Assembly: GCA_937872225.1 (NCBI GenBank)
Contig: CALMRZ010000045.1
Coordinates: 1 to 48,382, forward strand
Origin: an uncultured Spirochaetota bacterium
GTDB lineage: Bacteria; Spirochaetota; UBA4802; UBA5550
Reading direction: 5' to 3'
Length of the DNA stretch: 48,382 nt
Part shown: positions 1 to 8,894 of the stretch, in pieces
How positions within the stretch are numbered: the stretch's first letter is position 1
How the letters are laid out: every line of letters starts with the position of its first letter
Program-made: the position numbers and the translations under genes
Notes under the pieces: generated by a model
Databases searched by the model: none
What the model was told of the DNA's origin: nothing
What the model saw: only the letters and a program-made list of their open reading frames with translations

Positions 1-354
1 ACTGTCTTCATTAACATTATAGGAAAAGGAACAAAGGAACGAAGGGTATTTATTCCCCGTGATCTTTTTGAATCATTAAGGGAAATCTTCAAAGGGAAAA
101 CTTTTCTTTTTGAAACAGGGAACCATAACCCATATTCCCGGTGTTATTTGTGGAGAGAGATTAAAAAGGTTGGACTTAATATTTTAGGAAAGAATATCTC
201 ACCTCATACCTTGAGACATTCCTTCTGTACCAATATGTTATTGGTGAAAAATAAATCATTGAAAGCAGTCTCAAATTATGTGGGTCATTCATCCACTGCA
301 ATTACTGCGGACATGTACGTCCACGATCAATTGAAGATGGAGGATGTGTTTTGA
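1..354 (+). CDS. Tyrosine recombinase (phage-type integrase), 3' part only
   Basis: The reading frame is open from the first base, so the N-terminal part lies outside the window. About 117 residues remain and they cover the second half of the catalytic domain. Visible are the β-hairpin lysine region (GKGTKERRVFIPR), the H-x-L-R-H box (SPHTLRHSFCTNML), the GHSS stretch and the C-terminal Tyr in ADMYVHD, which would form the covalent 3'-phosphotyrosine link to DNA. The first catalytic Arg is upstream of the window. The gene is AT-rich like the adjacent immunity gene and toxin tip. It ends base to base against the convergent immunity gene (TGA|TCA at 352-357). I infer it moves or rearranges this cassette; a chromosomal XerC/D-like role cannot be excluded. 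Confidence 0.88.
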   Translation, partial: TVFINIIGKGTKERRVFIPRDLFESLREIFKGKTFLFETGNHNPYSRCYLWREIKKVGLNILGKNISPHTLRHSFCTNMLLVKNKSLKAVSNYVGHSSTAITADMYVHDQLKMEDVF

Positions 355-795
355 TCAATCGCTAAAAATATTATTCATATTTGATTGAATTGTTGACCAA
401 TTATTCTTTAAGAGTTGAGACAATATAACTGCCATCTCATAACAATTTTTATAATTGCCGCCTAATCGCTGTAAATCTTTTATTTCTTTTTTATTATCAA
501 TTCCCACCTTTTTTAAAGCATCTTGTAAATACAATTTATGAGTTTTACCTAAATCATCCTTATATCCTATTGGTATTTTCTTATCTTTAGTCTTAAAAAG
601 CATAATAAAGATAAAAAAATAATTTAAATCAATTCTTATTTCTATTCCAAATTCACCCGATAAGTATCCCCAACCTAATTCAGAATTATGATATTGAATT
701 GGAGGAATTTCTTTAAAACCAAAATTAAGAATTATTGGTTCAAAAATATCTTTCACTATTTTTGTTATTTCAATATTTTCCATTATTTTTCTCAC
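355..795 (-). CDS. Putative immunity protein for the RHS toxin tip
   Basis: A 146-residue, AT-rich, soluble protein with no signal peptide and no family I recognise. It directly follows the giant RHS gene: a GTG start at 793-795 overlaps the RHS stop codon (792-794), so the two are translationally coupled. An ATG four codons later (781-783) is an alternative start giving 142 residues; neither has a strong Shine-Dalgarno. A small unrelated gene immediately after the toxin-tip-coding end of an RHS gene is the standard position of the cognate immunity gene in polymorphic toxin loci. The function is therefore inferred from position, not from sequence. Its base composition matches the toxin tip and recombinase, not the GC-rich RHS body. 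Confidence 0.6.
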   Translation of the reverse strand: MRKIMENIEITKIVKDIFEPIILNFGFKEIPPIQYHNSELGWGYLSGEFGIEIRIDLNYFFIFIMLFKTKDKKIPIGYKDDLGKTHKLYLQDALKKVGIDNKKEIKDLQRLGGNYKNCYEMAVILSQLLKNNWSTIQSNMNNIFSD

Positions 796-3700
796 GGCCC
801 AGTTACTGTAAGTGTATCCTTTCCTGTTCTTGTGAACATTTTTTGATAACCTTCATAATCTTTTGTTATTGTCCTCTCCATTTGATAATTCGGAGAAGGA
901 CCACCAGTTAATTTTCTTTTAGCAAAATCTGGCCCAATATCAAGAATCTTATAACCCTCTGCCATTTTTTGTTCTATGGCTTTCTGGTTATGTAACAATC
1001 CTTCCGCTTCCATACCTGGCTTAAAACCTGGCATACCAGGATAAGTTTCTGCTCCAATTTTCTTAGCATAAGGTATTACTTTATCAGTCATATTCTCGCC
1101 TATGACTAATGTTTTATTATTATTTTTTCCAAATAAATTACTTGCTGCATCTTTTAAGCCATTCCAATTCTTAGCAATTGCCCCGCCAATACCTGTCCCG
1201 CCTAATGCTGATTTTGCTGCTGTTGATAGCGCTGTTCCCCAACTACCAACATATTGCCCGGCAGCCATATACGCCGGTCCAGCAAGTGGTGCTGCTGCAA
1301 TTGCCAATCCACCACCAAGACCAATTCCCAACATTTTATCAGGATTTTTATTACACCAGCTTGATACTGGATTAACAACTTTTTTACTTAATGTATCACT
1401 TAGTTTATTTCCAGCCTCTTTGAGAGGATTAAAAACATTTTTGTTTATTGAATCAGCAAGTTTATTACCAGCACTGCTAAGTTTATCTCCAATATTTTGA
1501 GCTGTTTCAAGAATCCCGTGCCCAGTTGGGTCTCGGTACATTATAGGATTGTTATGACAATAACTGTAACGATTCCACCCCTGCGTACTATATTCCCCAT
1601 CGATCACCGTATCCGGCGTCACAAACCTCCCAATCTCCGGATCATAATGCCTGGCATTATAGAAATAATACCCGCTCTCCTTATCCAGCTCCTGTGAGTT
1701 GTACTTCGGAGCGTTCTTGGTGTCACCTTCCGTGATCCAGTCCTCGCCAAATGGGAGGTACTCGTGGCTCGTGACCACCAAACCCGAGTCATTGGTCACT
1801 ACCTTTACTGAGTCAACCTGGTCTGTCAGATAATATTGGGCGTCTCCATTGGGCATTACCGCTGCCACGCGCACGCCGTTTAGGTATATGTTATTCACAC
1901 CGAAGCCTTTATCTTTGCGAACCCCTCCCGCGATATTTCTGTCTATCTGCACGGTAAAATACATAGAGGGGCTCAGGGTTTCAACCTCTTTTTCAAAACC
2001 ATCGGATTTAACCCGCACCTTTTTGCGCACCCGGAAGCCCTGGTCGTCGTACCAATATACTCCCTTCACATTGCCGTTGTGTGGGTCCGTTATCTGCCGT
2101 ATGCGGTTATAGCTGTCATAGGCCATCTCCTTTGCCATGTTTCTGCCATGGTCCACCTGTGAGACCATGTTCCCTGCCGCGTCGTATTGCATTGAATGGC
2201 CGGCGCTGCTGCGGCTGGCAATGACGGCGGTGACGGCATGATTATGGTATGAATAATTCCATTGATCATCAACAGCCCCGGTGTCGGCATTATAGACGGT
2301 CCTGGTCATGAGGTTGCCGTTGGGTGCATAGCCGTAGCCCAGCTCGAATTTTTTTGATACGCTCCCCATGTCCCCGCGGGAGAGGGGGTCGGGGGGTGAG
2401 GTCGCCCCATCAGCAAGGTTCTGCGGCGCCGGTTTTAAACCCGGCGTTTTAAAGAAGCTGCCCCGCGCGTGCACCAGCCGGTTCAGGCCGTCGTACCGGT
2501 ATTCGTAGCGGACCTGTGTCTGGCACGCTCCGTCGGCTGCGACATCGGGATTGTTTTCCACGGCCGCGATGCTGTTGTCCGTCTTGAACTCGTATTTCAC
2601 GTCCTGCACTTTCCAGGTCTTGCCGTTGTGGTTCGCAGTGGTGAGGAGAGATTCCATCCGTCCCTTGACGTCGTAGGCATAGGCGGTCACCGTGCCGTTG
2701 CCCCGGCGCACCTCCGTCATCTGGCCGAACTCGTTGTATGAAATGTTCTCTATGATATTTTTTGATATGCCGCTCTCTGACGCGGACAGGCTCTTCACTC
2801 CCGCGGGGCAGTAGCCGTAGGATACGGTCATGCGGCTCCTCGTGTGGGGATCTTCCGGATAGGTGATCCTGGTCTTGCGCGACAGCAGGTCGTAGGCGAA
2901 TTCGGTCATGTATTTGGTTTTGCCCGCGCCCTTGATGACGCGGGACTCGGCCTTCACCCTGCCGATTTTGTCATAGCTGAATTCCTTCCGCTGCGCCGGG
3001 TCATCCAGGGCCACCATCCTGCCGAGGCCGTTTTCGCTTCCCGCCAGGGTATCGTACACGTAGCGCACCGTCCCCTCATCGCCGGGGAGGTCTTTCTCCA
3101 CCAGGCGACCCAGGCGGTCATAGGCAAAGGCGGTGACCCGTCCCAGGGCGTCGGTGCGCGCTGATACCTCGCCGAAGCCGTTGTACTCCACCCGGGCATA
3201 CCCCAGGTCGGGATCGCTCGATTCAGTCACCTGCCCGTAGGCGTTGTAGCGCCAGCAGGCTATGTTCGCGCCGGAGGCGTCTTTCACGCCGGGTTTGAAA
3301 AGATTTGAAGGTATATCAGCAGACATGCCGCTCCCCCTCTCACCGACGGAGAGGGGGTTGGGGGGTGAGGTCTCGGACGGGGGGCCCGACAGATCCATCT
3401 TTTTAACCCTGTTCCCCGCCGTGTCATAGGCGAAACCGATGGACGCGTTCACGCTACGTCCGTCGTCGCCCCGTCCTGAATCCTCGATATAGAGGACCTG
3501 GCCCCGGGCGTTCTTCACCGTGCGCTTTGACCGTCCCACGCTGTGGGTCTCGATGGTCTCCCACGGGTCGTTGTACTCGTACGCGACCGACGTCTCCGCT
3601 TCGCCGCGGTACCCTACCGGCAGGGTCACCTTTCTCACGCGGCCGGCGGCGTCGTAATCGGTCTTTGTCGGGTTTTTTTCACGAAGGTTCTGCCGGAAGC

Positions 3701-6700
3701 TGTCAATCTCGTCGTCATCGGCCCAGGCGGCTTGGCTGGCGCGTATGACCCGGCCAGCGGCGTCGTATACGATCATGCCGGTTTTGACGTATTGTTTCCC
3801 GCTGCCGCCGCCGGCGCTCCGCACCGTGTGGACCACCCGGCCCATGCCGTCGCCGTAGACGCGCGTTTCTATCGTGCCGCCGGAGTAAAGGGCGGAGGAC
3901 CCGTCGCACCGGGTCACCTTCGCCGACAGGGGGAACCCGGTTCCGTAGTCGTAGGTCTGGAGGGTCTCGGTGCCGGAGTCCGCGTCGATGCGCTCCTTCA
4001 CGAGGCGTCCCCGGCCATCGTACTCGAAATAGATGGAATTGCCGTTGGGGTCAATGGTCCTGCTGGTCCCGCCGAAGGCGGACCGATAATTGATCTCGTG
4101 TTTCGTCACCAGGGGGATGTCGCCCAGGGCGCGCTCTTCAATGATAAATTGATGGAGACGCCCGTCGTAAGACTTTTCCGTGACCCGGGCCGGAGAGCCG
4201 CTCGCGTTGACCGTCCTCACGCGGTTCCCGTATCCGTCATAGGCGTATTCCATGACGCGGTCCGATGCAGCCGCAAGTCCCGTGCCGGTGTACTTTACAA
4301 CCTCACTGGTGACGTTGCCCCGGCTGTCATACCCATAGGATGTCGTGGTCTCGTGGGACGTATCGGCGAAGCCCTTCGCGTAATCCACGCGCATCTCGTT
4401 GGTAACGTCGATGTTCTCGAAGCGTGTGTAATTCGTCACGGTGACCGGCCGATGGGCGCCGTCTGCGTAATGGTCCGTGACCCTCTCGGTCCGGGCCGTC
4501 ATCTCATACCGGTCCCGGGCGAGCTCCATGGCCGATGCGCGGGTTTCGGTAAGGACATCCTTCACATACTTCCGCACCGCCGTTGGCTCTATAAGGTAGC
4601 TCACGGCCGCATGGCCCCGGGGCGTCGCCGGCGCCCCGGCCTGGGCGATCTCCCGCACCGTGTACTCGTGCTCGGTGCGGCCGTACTCAACGTTGTCCGA
4701 TCCGTACTCGGTCACCCGCTTCACCGCCCCGGCAAGGGCGCGGTTCTTCCGGAAGTCGTCGTAGGGGACGGTGTTGTATTCGCTCTCGGTGCGGCGGCCC
4801 GCGGCGTCCGTCACGGTGAAGGAGCTGAAACCGAAGAAGTCCGTCTCCTTTTCGCCGTCGATAAAGGCGGAGAAGGCGTACCCCCCCGCGTACTCGTATT
4901 TCGTGGCCACGGTGCGGCCCAGGCCGTCCTCCACGGTCAGGTTCACGCACACCCGGTAGTTCATGGGGAGGCGGGGTATCCCTTCGCCGTCGGTGTTGTC
5001 GAAGCGGGTGGAGTTCTCGTAGTCCATACGGTATACCCCGCCGATGCCGTTCCTCACCGCGATCAACAGGTCCGGCACCGTGCCGTTGGTGAAAGCGAAG
5101 TACCAGTGTCTCTCCTTCAGGTGGAAGATGCCGATGTCGGTCTTGCCGTCGCCGTTGTAGTCCCCCTGGATCCACTGGAAGGGATACACGGCCCTGACCA
5201 GATCCGGCCGTTTCAGGGACGCGGCTGAAGCGCCGAGGTCCTCCAGGGCGCAGGACGATCCCAGGACCGCCCTCTTCACTCCTCCCTCCCCGTGCACCAC
5301 CGGGTTGTCGCCGTGGTCGTACTCGTCCCTGAAGGAATAGTCCCGGGCGAGGGACGAATAATCCGTCCCGGTAACGGACGATGGTCCCACGGCGAGTTTG
5401 TGAAACGTTACCGCCCCATCCGCTGCCGTGCCGTATACCAGGTCCGCGCCGGCGGCTGAGCTCTTCACCCGGTATGAATCGGTGAAACCGTTGGACGCGA
5501 AGCGTGGATTGCCCGACAGCAGGATGAAGCTGATGCTCCCCCCGGACACGGTGCCCAGGTACCAGCGGTGACTGGCGCCGGTCATGTCCACGAAGAGGAC
5601 CTGGGCCTTGGTATCGGTAAACCGGCCGCTGAAGAAGCGGTATCCCCCCCGGCGGTCCCGGATGTTCGCGAAGAACGACGCGCCGATGCCGTGTACCGCC
5701 AGCGCGGTCCCGGGGCCGTTGCCGGTGAAGAGGACAAAGCGCGGCGTCTCGGCCTTATCGTCAAGGACCAGGAGGTATTTGCCGCTGTCCGCGGCCCTGA
5801 AGCCGTCCACTAGATAAAAACTTTTCGATATATCGAAGTCCGTCACCGCTCCGCCATCGAAGGCCGCGGCAGGCTCATCGGCAAACGCCGATCCGTTGCA
5901 ACGTATGATACTGAAGCGGTGCGTGACGCCACCAAATGACGATATTTTACGGTAATACATGATGCCATCGCGGCCGTCCCGGTAACGGTCCGGTCTTTCG
6001 CCGTTCAGGATTACGGCGCCGCCGCTTTCAAGGTCGGCGTCAAGCCGTGGAGATGGCTCCGACGCTCCCTGTTTCAGGTACAGGCGCTTATCCTTTTTAT
6101 TATAGATGAGGAGCTCAGGAGTTGAACCGGTGAAATATCCGGCAAAGACCGTTTCGCCGCTTCCGGCATGGTAATTGCCGTCATACTGATAATCGACCAC
6201 GGCGGTGGCGGCGCTCCCGGCTATAACAGCCCTGGCGTCCCTCATCTGCACCTCGTCCCGCGGGAGCGGCGCCGATGCCAGGACCCGGTCAGGGTCGGGC
6301 CCCCCGGCGAGGTTGGAATAGATGCGGTAGCGGAACCCGTTTGCCGTCGCCTCCCCCACCCAGAAATTGTTGTCCGTTTTGGAGAAAAATCCTATGTCCG
6401 TGCGGCCGTCGCCGTTGAAATCGCCCTGGAGCCACCGGGTGATGTCCCTGAACTCCGGCGTCCGTGAAAAGACCCGGAACCGGATCGTGCCGTCGCCGGT
6501 CTCGCCGAGGATCCACTCACCCCGGTCCCGTTGGAAGATGAGGAAGTCCGAGAAGCCGTCGCCGTTGAAGTCGCCGCTGAAGCGGTCGCCGGCCGTGAGG
6601 GAGTCCGCCCCCGGCGCGAAGCGCTCCTTCTCACTCCCGATGAATTCCCGGTACACCCGCCACTGCAGCCTGAAGCCCCTGATGTCATCGCGGCAGTTCT

Positions 6701-8474
6701 CCGCCACCCACCATTTCCCCGACCGGGCGTCGTACAAGGAAATGTCGGTGCGGCCGTCGCCGTTGTAGTCGCCTAAAAGGAAGAAAATTTTATCGCGGTC
6801 CTTCCCCTGCTCCGACCGGTCCGCGGTGTAGTCGCTGTCCATGCTGCTGTCCGGCGCATAGTCGTTCCGGAACAGGTTCCTGAAGCCTTCGGAGAATTTG
6901 ACGAAATCGAAATGACCTCCCCGGTTGGCCATCAGGAACCATTCGCCGGTGGGCTCGTGGAAGAGTACCGTGTCAGAGAGACCGTTCCCGTCGTAATCGC
7001 CGGTGAACCATTCGCACTTGAAGATGTCGATAGCGATGGCAAGCTTGCCGTAGCAGCGGAAATCGAAAGTCCTGCCGTTGTGCTCCGCCACCCAGAACTC
7101 CTTCGCCCGCGGCAGATAGAAGGCAATGTCGCTCCTGCCGTCGCCGTTGTAGTCGCCGGTCACGTTCCCCTTGAACCACTGGACCTTCTCCGGCCCGTCA
7201 TGGCCCTGGAACTTTTTGCCGTAATAGCGCTCATAGTAGCCGCCGTTCCGGTTTCCCTCCATGGCGCGCCAGTCGCCGGTGGCGGGATTAAAGAACACCA
7301 TGTCCGATATGCCGTCGCCGTTGAAGTCGCCTTCGAAGTATTTCACCGTATCCGGGTTCTCCTCCGGGTCGTTGTAACGCGTGTTTTCAATAACAGCCCA
7401 GCTGAAGCTATGGAGCGCCTCCTGGTAGAGGAACTCCGGCTTCGTGGTGTGCCGATCGCTCTCCACGGTGACAAGAACCGGCCGCCCTGAATCCTCCGAC
7501 ATTTCGTACACCGGCCTGTAGCTCCAGAGCTCCGTTTCCATGAGGCCGGCGGGGTCGTCCCACCCGACGGTGATTCGGTCCAGGAGACGGTCCATCCGCA
7601 TGATGAAGCCCGGCGCCTTTGACACGTAGGCCTCGTCGCGGCCCCGGTAGGCGAAGCGCACAAACTGCCGCGCCGGCATCCCCTCATGGTCGTTGCCGGT
7701 GTAGCGTATCTCTTTCAGATAGAGGATATGGGTCTCGGCATAGGATGAATCGTCGTATTCCGCGGTCATGTAGTTGCCGTTCAGGTCAGCGCTTTTGCAA
7801 AAGTTCCAGATGTAGGTCTTCCGTGTATCATCGGGACGATAGATCCTGCTCGCGTATGTTTCGCCGAAGATCGTCACCGTGCCGGCCTTATCTATGACGC
7901 GCCACACGCCGCCGCTCTCCGCGTCGGAAAGGATGAACTTCGAAAAGCCCGACTCGATCTCCAGGCGGTACACGCCGTTCTCCGATTCCGCCGATCCCTC
8001 GGTCTTAATCAGGCGCTGGCCGTTATAGGTGAAGGTGTCCCGGTGGTCGTAGTAGAGCTGGCCGTTTTTCGTGGCGCGCGAAATCACCCCGAGGCCCGTG
8101 GATAGGTTCCACCCGATGCCGGCCAGGCCGTCGCCGCCGGACGAGGAATATGAAAGGGCCATCGACGGCTGCATCCCCCGGCGCCCCGGCGGCACGTCAA
8201 CGGCATAGGCAAGGGACACCGTGCCGTAGTTGTTTACCTGCGGCGGCTTCACGTACGCCGCGCCCTCGTAGGCATTGAGCTTGGGCGCCTTGATCTCGTC
8301 CCTGTCGCTCATGTTCGTGGTGGCGGACAGGGCGTCGTCGCCGTCAGGTCCGGCCGACGGGAAAGCCATCTGCCCCAGCATGCGGTCGTCCTTGAAGGAA
8401 TCGCCGTTGCCGCAGGATGCCATGGCGGCCGCGATTGCCGCGGCAATAATTATATTGAAGAAATTTTTCCGCAT
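792..8474 (-). CDS. Giant SpvB/FG-GAP/RHS-repeat lipoprotein with C-terminal toxin module
   Basis: About 2560 residues. I start at the ATG at 8472-8474 because it gives a lipoprotein signal (hydrophobic Ala/Ile run, lipobox MASC, Cys21) and has AAGGA just upstream; an open frame extends 31 codons further. Order: SpvB/TcdB-type N-terminus (about residues 45-330); six FG-GAP/VCBS calcium-type repeats of the form D-[FY]-[ND]-G-[DN]-G-x-[ST]-D (about 380-690) and one more near 1105; many YD/RHS repeats (about 1330-2290); the RHS core ending NPIMYRDPTGHG; then a 240-residue tip. This is the TcB-TcC (Tc toxin cocoon) architecture fused in one chain. The tip has a glycine/alanine-rich linker and an end with VIGENM, GYKILDIG and SPNYQME. 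That pattern recurs in RHS toxin tails, but its activity is unknown to me. The tip is AT-rich, the body GC-rich. Two palindromic repeats are read in frame. Confidence 0.9.
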   Translation of the reverse strand: MRKNFFNIIIAAAIAAAMASCGNGDSFKDDRMLGQMAFPSAGPDGDDALSATTNMSDRDEIKAPKLNAYEGAAYVKPPQVNNYGTVSLAYAVDVPPGRRGMQPSMALSYSSSGGDGLAGIGWNLSTGLGVISRATKNGQLYYDHRDTFTYNGQRLIKTEGSAESENGVYRLEIESGFSKFILSDAESGGVWRVIDKAGTVTIFGETYASRIYRPDDTRKTYIWNFCKSADLNGNYMTAEYDDSSYAETHILYLKEIRYTGNDHEGMPARQFVRFAYRGRDEAYVSKAPGFIMRMDRLLDRITVGWDDPAGLMETELWSYRPVYEMSEDSGRPVLVTVESDRHTTKPEFLYQEALHSFSWAVIENTRYNDPEENPDTVKYFEGDFNGDGISDMVFFNPATGDWRAMEGNRNGGYYERYYGKKFQGHDGPEKVQWFKGNVTGDYNGDGRSDIAFYLPRAKEFWVAEHNGRTFDFRCYGKLAIAIDIFKCEWFTGDYDGNGLSDTVLFHEPTGEWFLMANRGGHFDFVKFSEGFRNLFRNDYAPDSSMDSDYTADRSEQGKDRDKIFFLLGDYNGDGRTDISLYDARSGKWWVAENCRDDIRGFRLQWRVYREFIGSEKERFAPGADSLTAGDRFSGDFNGDGFSDFLIFQRDRGEWILGETGDGTIRFRVFSRTPEFRDITRWLQGDFNGDGRTDIGFFSKTDNNFWVGEATANGFRYRIYSNLAGGPDPDRVLASAPLPRDEVQMRDARAVIAGSAATAVVDYQYDGNYHAGSGETVFAGYFTGSTPELLIYNKKDKRLYLKQGASEPSPRLDADLESGGAVILNGERPDRYRDGRDGIMYYRKISSFGGVTHRFSIIRCNGSAFADEPAAAFDGGAVTDFDISKSFYLVDGFRAADSGKYLLVLDDKAETPRFVLFTGNGPGTALAVHGIGASFFANIRDRRGGYRFFSGRFTDTKAQVLFVDMTGASHRWYLGTVSGGSISFILLSGNPRFASNGFTDSYRVKSSAAGADLVYGTAADGAVTFHKLAVGPSSVTGTDYSSLARDYSFRDEYDHGDNPVVHGEGGVKRAVLGSSCALEDLGASAASLKRPDLVRAVYPFQWIQGDYNGDGKTDIGIFHLKERHWYFAFTNGTVPDLLIAVRNGIGGVYRMDYENSTRFDNTDGEGIPRLPMNYRVCVNLTVEDGLGRTVATKYEYAGGYAFSAFIDGEKETDFFGFSSFTVTDAAGRRTESEYNTVPYDDFRKNRALAGAVKRVTEYGSDNVEYGRTEHEYTVREIAQAGAPATPRGHAAVSYLIEPTAVRKYVKDVLTETRASAMELARDRYEMTARTERVTDHYADGAHRPVTVTNYTRFENIDVTNEMRVDYAKGFADTSHETTTSYGYDSRGNVTSEVVKYTGTGLAAASDRVMEYAYDGYGNRVRTVNASGSPARVTEKSYDGRLHQFIIEERALGDIPLVTKHEINYRSAFGGTSRTIDPNGNSIYFEYDGRGRLVKERIDADSGTETLQTYDYGTGFPLSAKVTRCDGSSALYSGGTIETRVYGDGMGRVVHTVRSAGGGSGKQYVKTGMIVYDAAGRVIRASQAAWADDDEIDSFRQNLREKNPTKTDYDAAGRVRKVTLPVGYRGEAETSVAYEYNDPWETIETHSVGRSKRTVKNARGQVLYIEDSGRGDDGRSVNASIGFAYDTAGNRVKKMDLSGPPSETSPPNPLSVGERGSGMSADIPSNLFKPGVKDASGANIACWRYNAYGQVTESSDPDLGYARVEYNGFGEVSARTDALGRVTAFAYDRLGRLVEKDLPGDEGTVRYVYDTLAGSENGLGRMVALDDPAQRKEFSYDKIGRVKAESRVIKGAGKTKYMTEFAYDLLSRKTRITYPEDPHTRSRMTVSYGYCPAGVKSLSASESGISKNIIENISYNEFGQMTEVRRGNGTVTAYAYDVKGRMESLLTTANHNGKTWKVQDVKYEFKTDNSIAAVENNPDVAADGACQTQVRYEYRYDGLNRLVHARGSFFKTPGLKPAPQNLADGATSPPDPLSRGDMGSVSKKFELGYGYAPNGNLMTRTVYNADTGAVDDQWNYSYHNHAVTAVIASRSSAGHSMQYDAAGNMVSQVDHGRNMAKEMAYDSYNRIRQITDPHNGNVKGVYWYDDQGFRVRKKVRVKSDGFEKEVETLSPSMYFTVQIDRNIAGGVRKDKGFGVNNIYLNGVRVAAVMPNGDAQYYLTDQVDSVKVVTNDSGLVVTSHEYLPFGEDWITEGDTKNAPKYNSQELDKESGYYFYNARHYDPEIGRFVTPDTVIDGEYSTQGWNRYSYCHNNPIMYRDPTGHGILETAQNIGDKLSSAGNKLADSINKNVFNPLKEAGNKLSDTLSKKVVNPVSSWCNKNPDKMLGIGLGGGLAIAAAPLAGPAYMAAGQYVGSWGTALSTAAKSALGGTGIGGAIAKNWNGLKDAASNLFGKNNNKTLVIGENMTDKVIPYAKKIGAETYPGMPGFKPGMEAEGLLHNQKAIEQKMAEGYKILDIGPDFAKRKLTGGPSPNYQMERTITKDYEGYQKMFTRTGKDTLTVTGP
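2362..2403. repeat. Short palindromic repeat read in frame inside the RHS gene (copy 1)
   Basis: The + strand shows a C-rich arm, then GAGAGGGGGTC and GGGGGGTGAGGTC. On the coding strand it encodes TSPPDPLSRGDMGS, inserted between YD repeats. The same core recurs at 3330-3372 and, intergenically, at 39706-39834. It is a REP/MITE-like family that has entered a coding region without breaking it. Confidence 0.8.
3330..3372. repeat. Short palindromic repeat read in frame inside the RHS gene (copy 2)
   Basis: CTCCCCCTCTC, a short loop, GAGAGGGGG, then GGGTGAGGTC. It is encoded as TSPPNPLSVGERGSG on the minus strand. It sits about 970 bp from copy 1, in the same orientation, again between YD repeats. 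The stem is CCCCTCTC/GAGAGGGG. Confidence 0.8.
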
Positions 8475-8692
8475 TATCCTTAACTTGTAAGCCCATGGGG
8501 GGACACGACATGGCAATCTCATCCATGAACTTCTTTCTTGATTGAACAAGTTGTATGCAAATACCAAACTACGGCAAGCCGGCGGTCCATTGTACCGCCC
8601 AACTATAGGGGGAGTAGCGTTCCACCGGGAAAAAAGACAAAATTTTTTACCGGGGCAGGTTTTTAATGAAGGGTTTTGCGCTCCGGGGAGGC

Positions 8693-8855
8693 CGGGGTCA
8701 GAGTAAAATGTTAAACAGAGTAGTGTGCCACCGATAGTTATCGGTGAACATGTGTTCAGGCAAACAGGCTGGAGTCAGAGCAACCTGACAATCCTATCAG
8801 CAAAGACCCGATAGTTATCGATACTTCTTTTAATAGTGTTGACACTCTGACCCCG
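8693..8855. repeat. MITE/REP-like element with 12-bp terminal inverted repeats
   Basis: CGGGGTCAGAGT at 8693-8704 is the exact reverse complement of ACTCTGACCCCG at 8844-8855. The 163-bp element contains two copies of the CGATAGTTATCG palindrome (8732-8743 and 8809-8820) and an internal GGAGTCAGAGC remnant. Termini of this GGGGTCAGAG type are often associated with REP/RAYT-like elements; no transposase is encoded here. A related, shorter arrangement lies at 30471-30570. Confidence 0.7.
8729..8746. repeat. CACCGATAGTTATCGGTG palindrome
   Basis: An 18-bp inverted repeat with a two-base centre (GT). This is the best-formed copy of the iterated CGATAGTTATCG motif of this window. Other copies: 8809-8820, 9280-9291, 10330-10341, 30802-30815, 39084-39095 and 48152-48165. 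Variants at 30486-30499, 30541-30554 and 30678-30691. Confidence 0.85.
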
Positions 8856-8894
8856 TCCTGTGACGCTTCTAATTGATGAATCCGGGAGCCTGCC

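Larger units (their letters stand above)
8475..8894. other. Divergent intergenic region
   Basis: A 420-bp gap between the RHS gene (leftward) and the CPBP protease (rightward). The part next to RHS must contain its promoter, but no convincing -35/-10 pair stands out. The right half is filled by an inverted-repeat element (8693-8855) carrying two CGATAGTTATCG palindromes. The short open frame on the minus strand over this element (8756-8983) looks like chance and has no coding character. Confidence 0.6.

Noticed and set aside
3543..5228. A 561-codon open frame on the + strand inside the RHS gene
   Set aside because: It is antisense to a clearly coding, high-GC RHS gene, and its product is Val/Gly/His/Arg-rich without any domain. 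Long antisense frames are expected at this GC content.
6400..7345. Apparent tandem DNA repeat (GCCGTCGCCGTTGAAGTCGCC-like units)
   Set aside because: These are simply the codons of the FG-GAP D-x-N-G-D-G motifs, so it is protein repetition rather than a CRISPR or satellite array. I saw no CRISPR array in the window.
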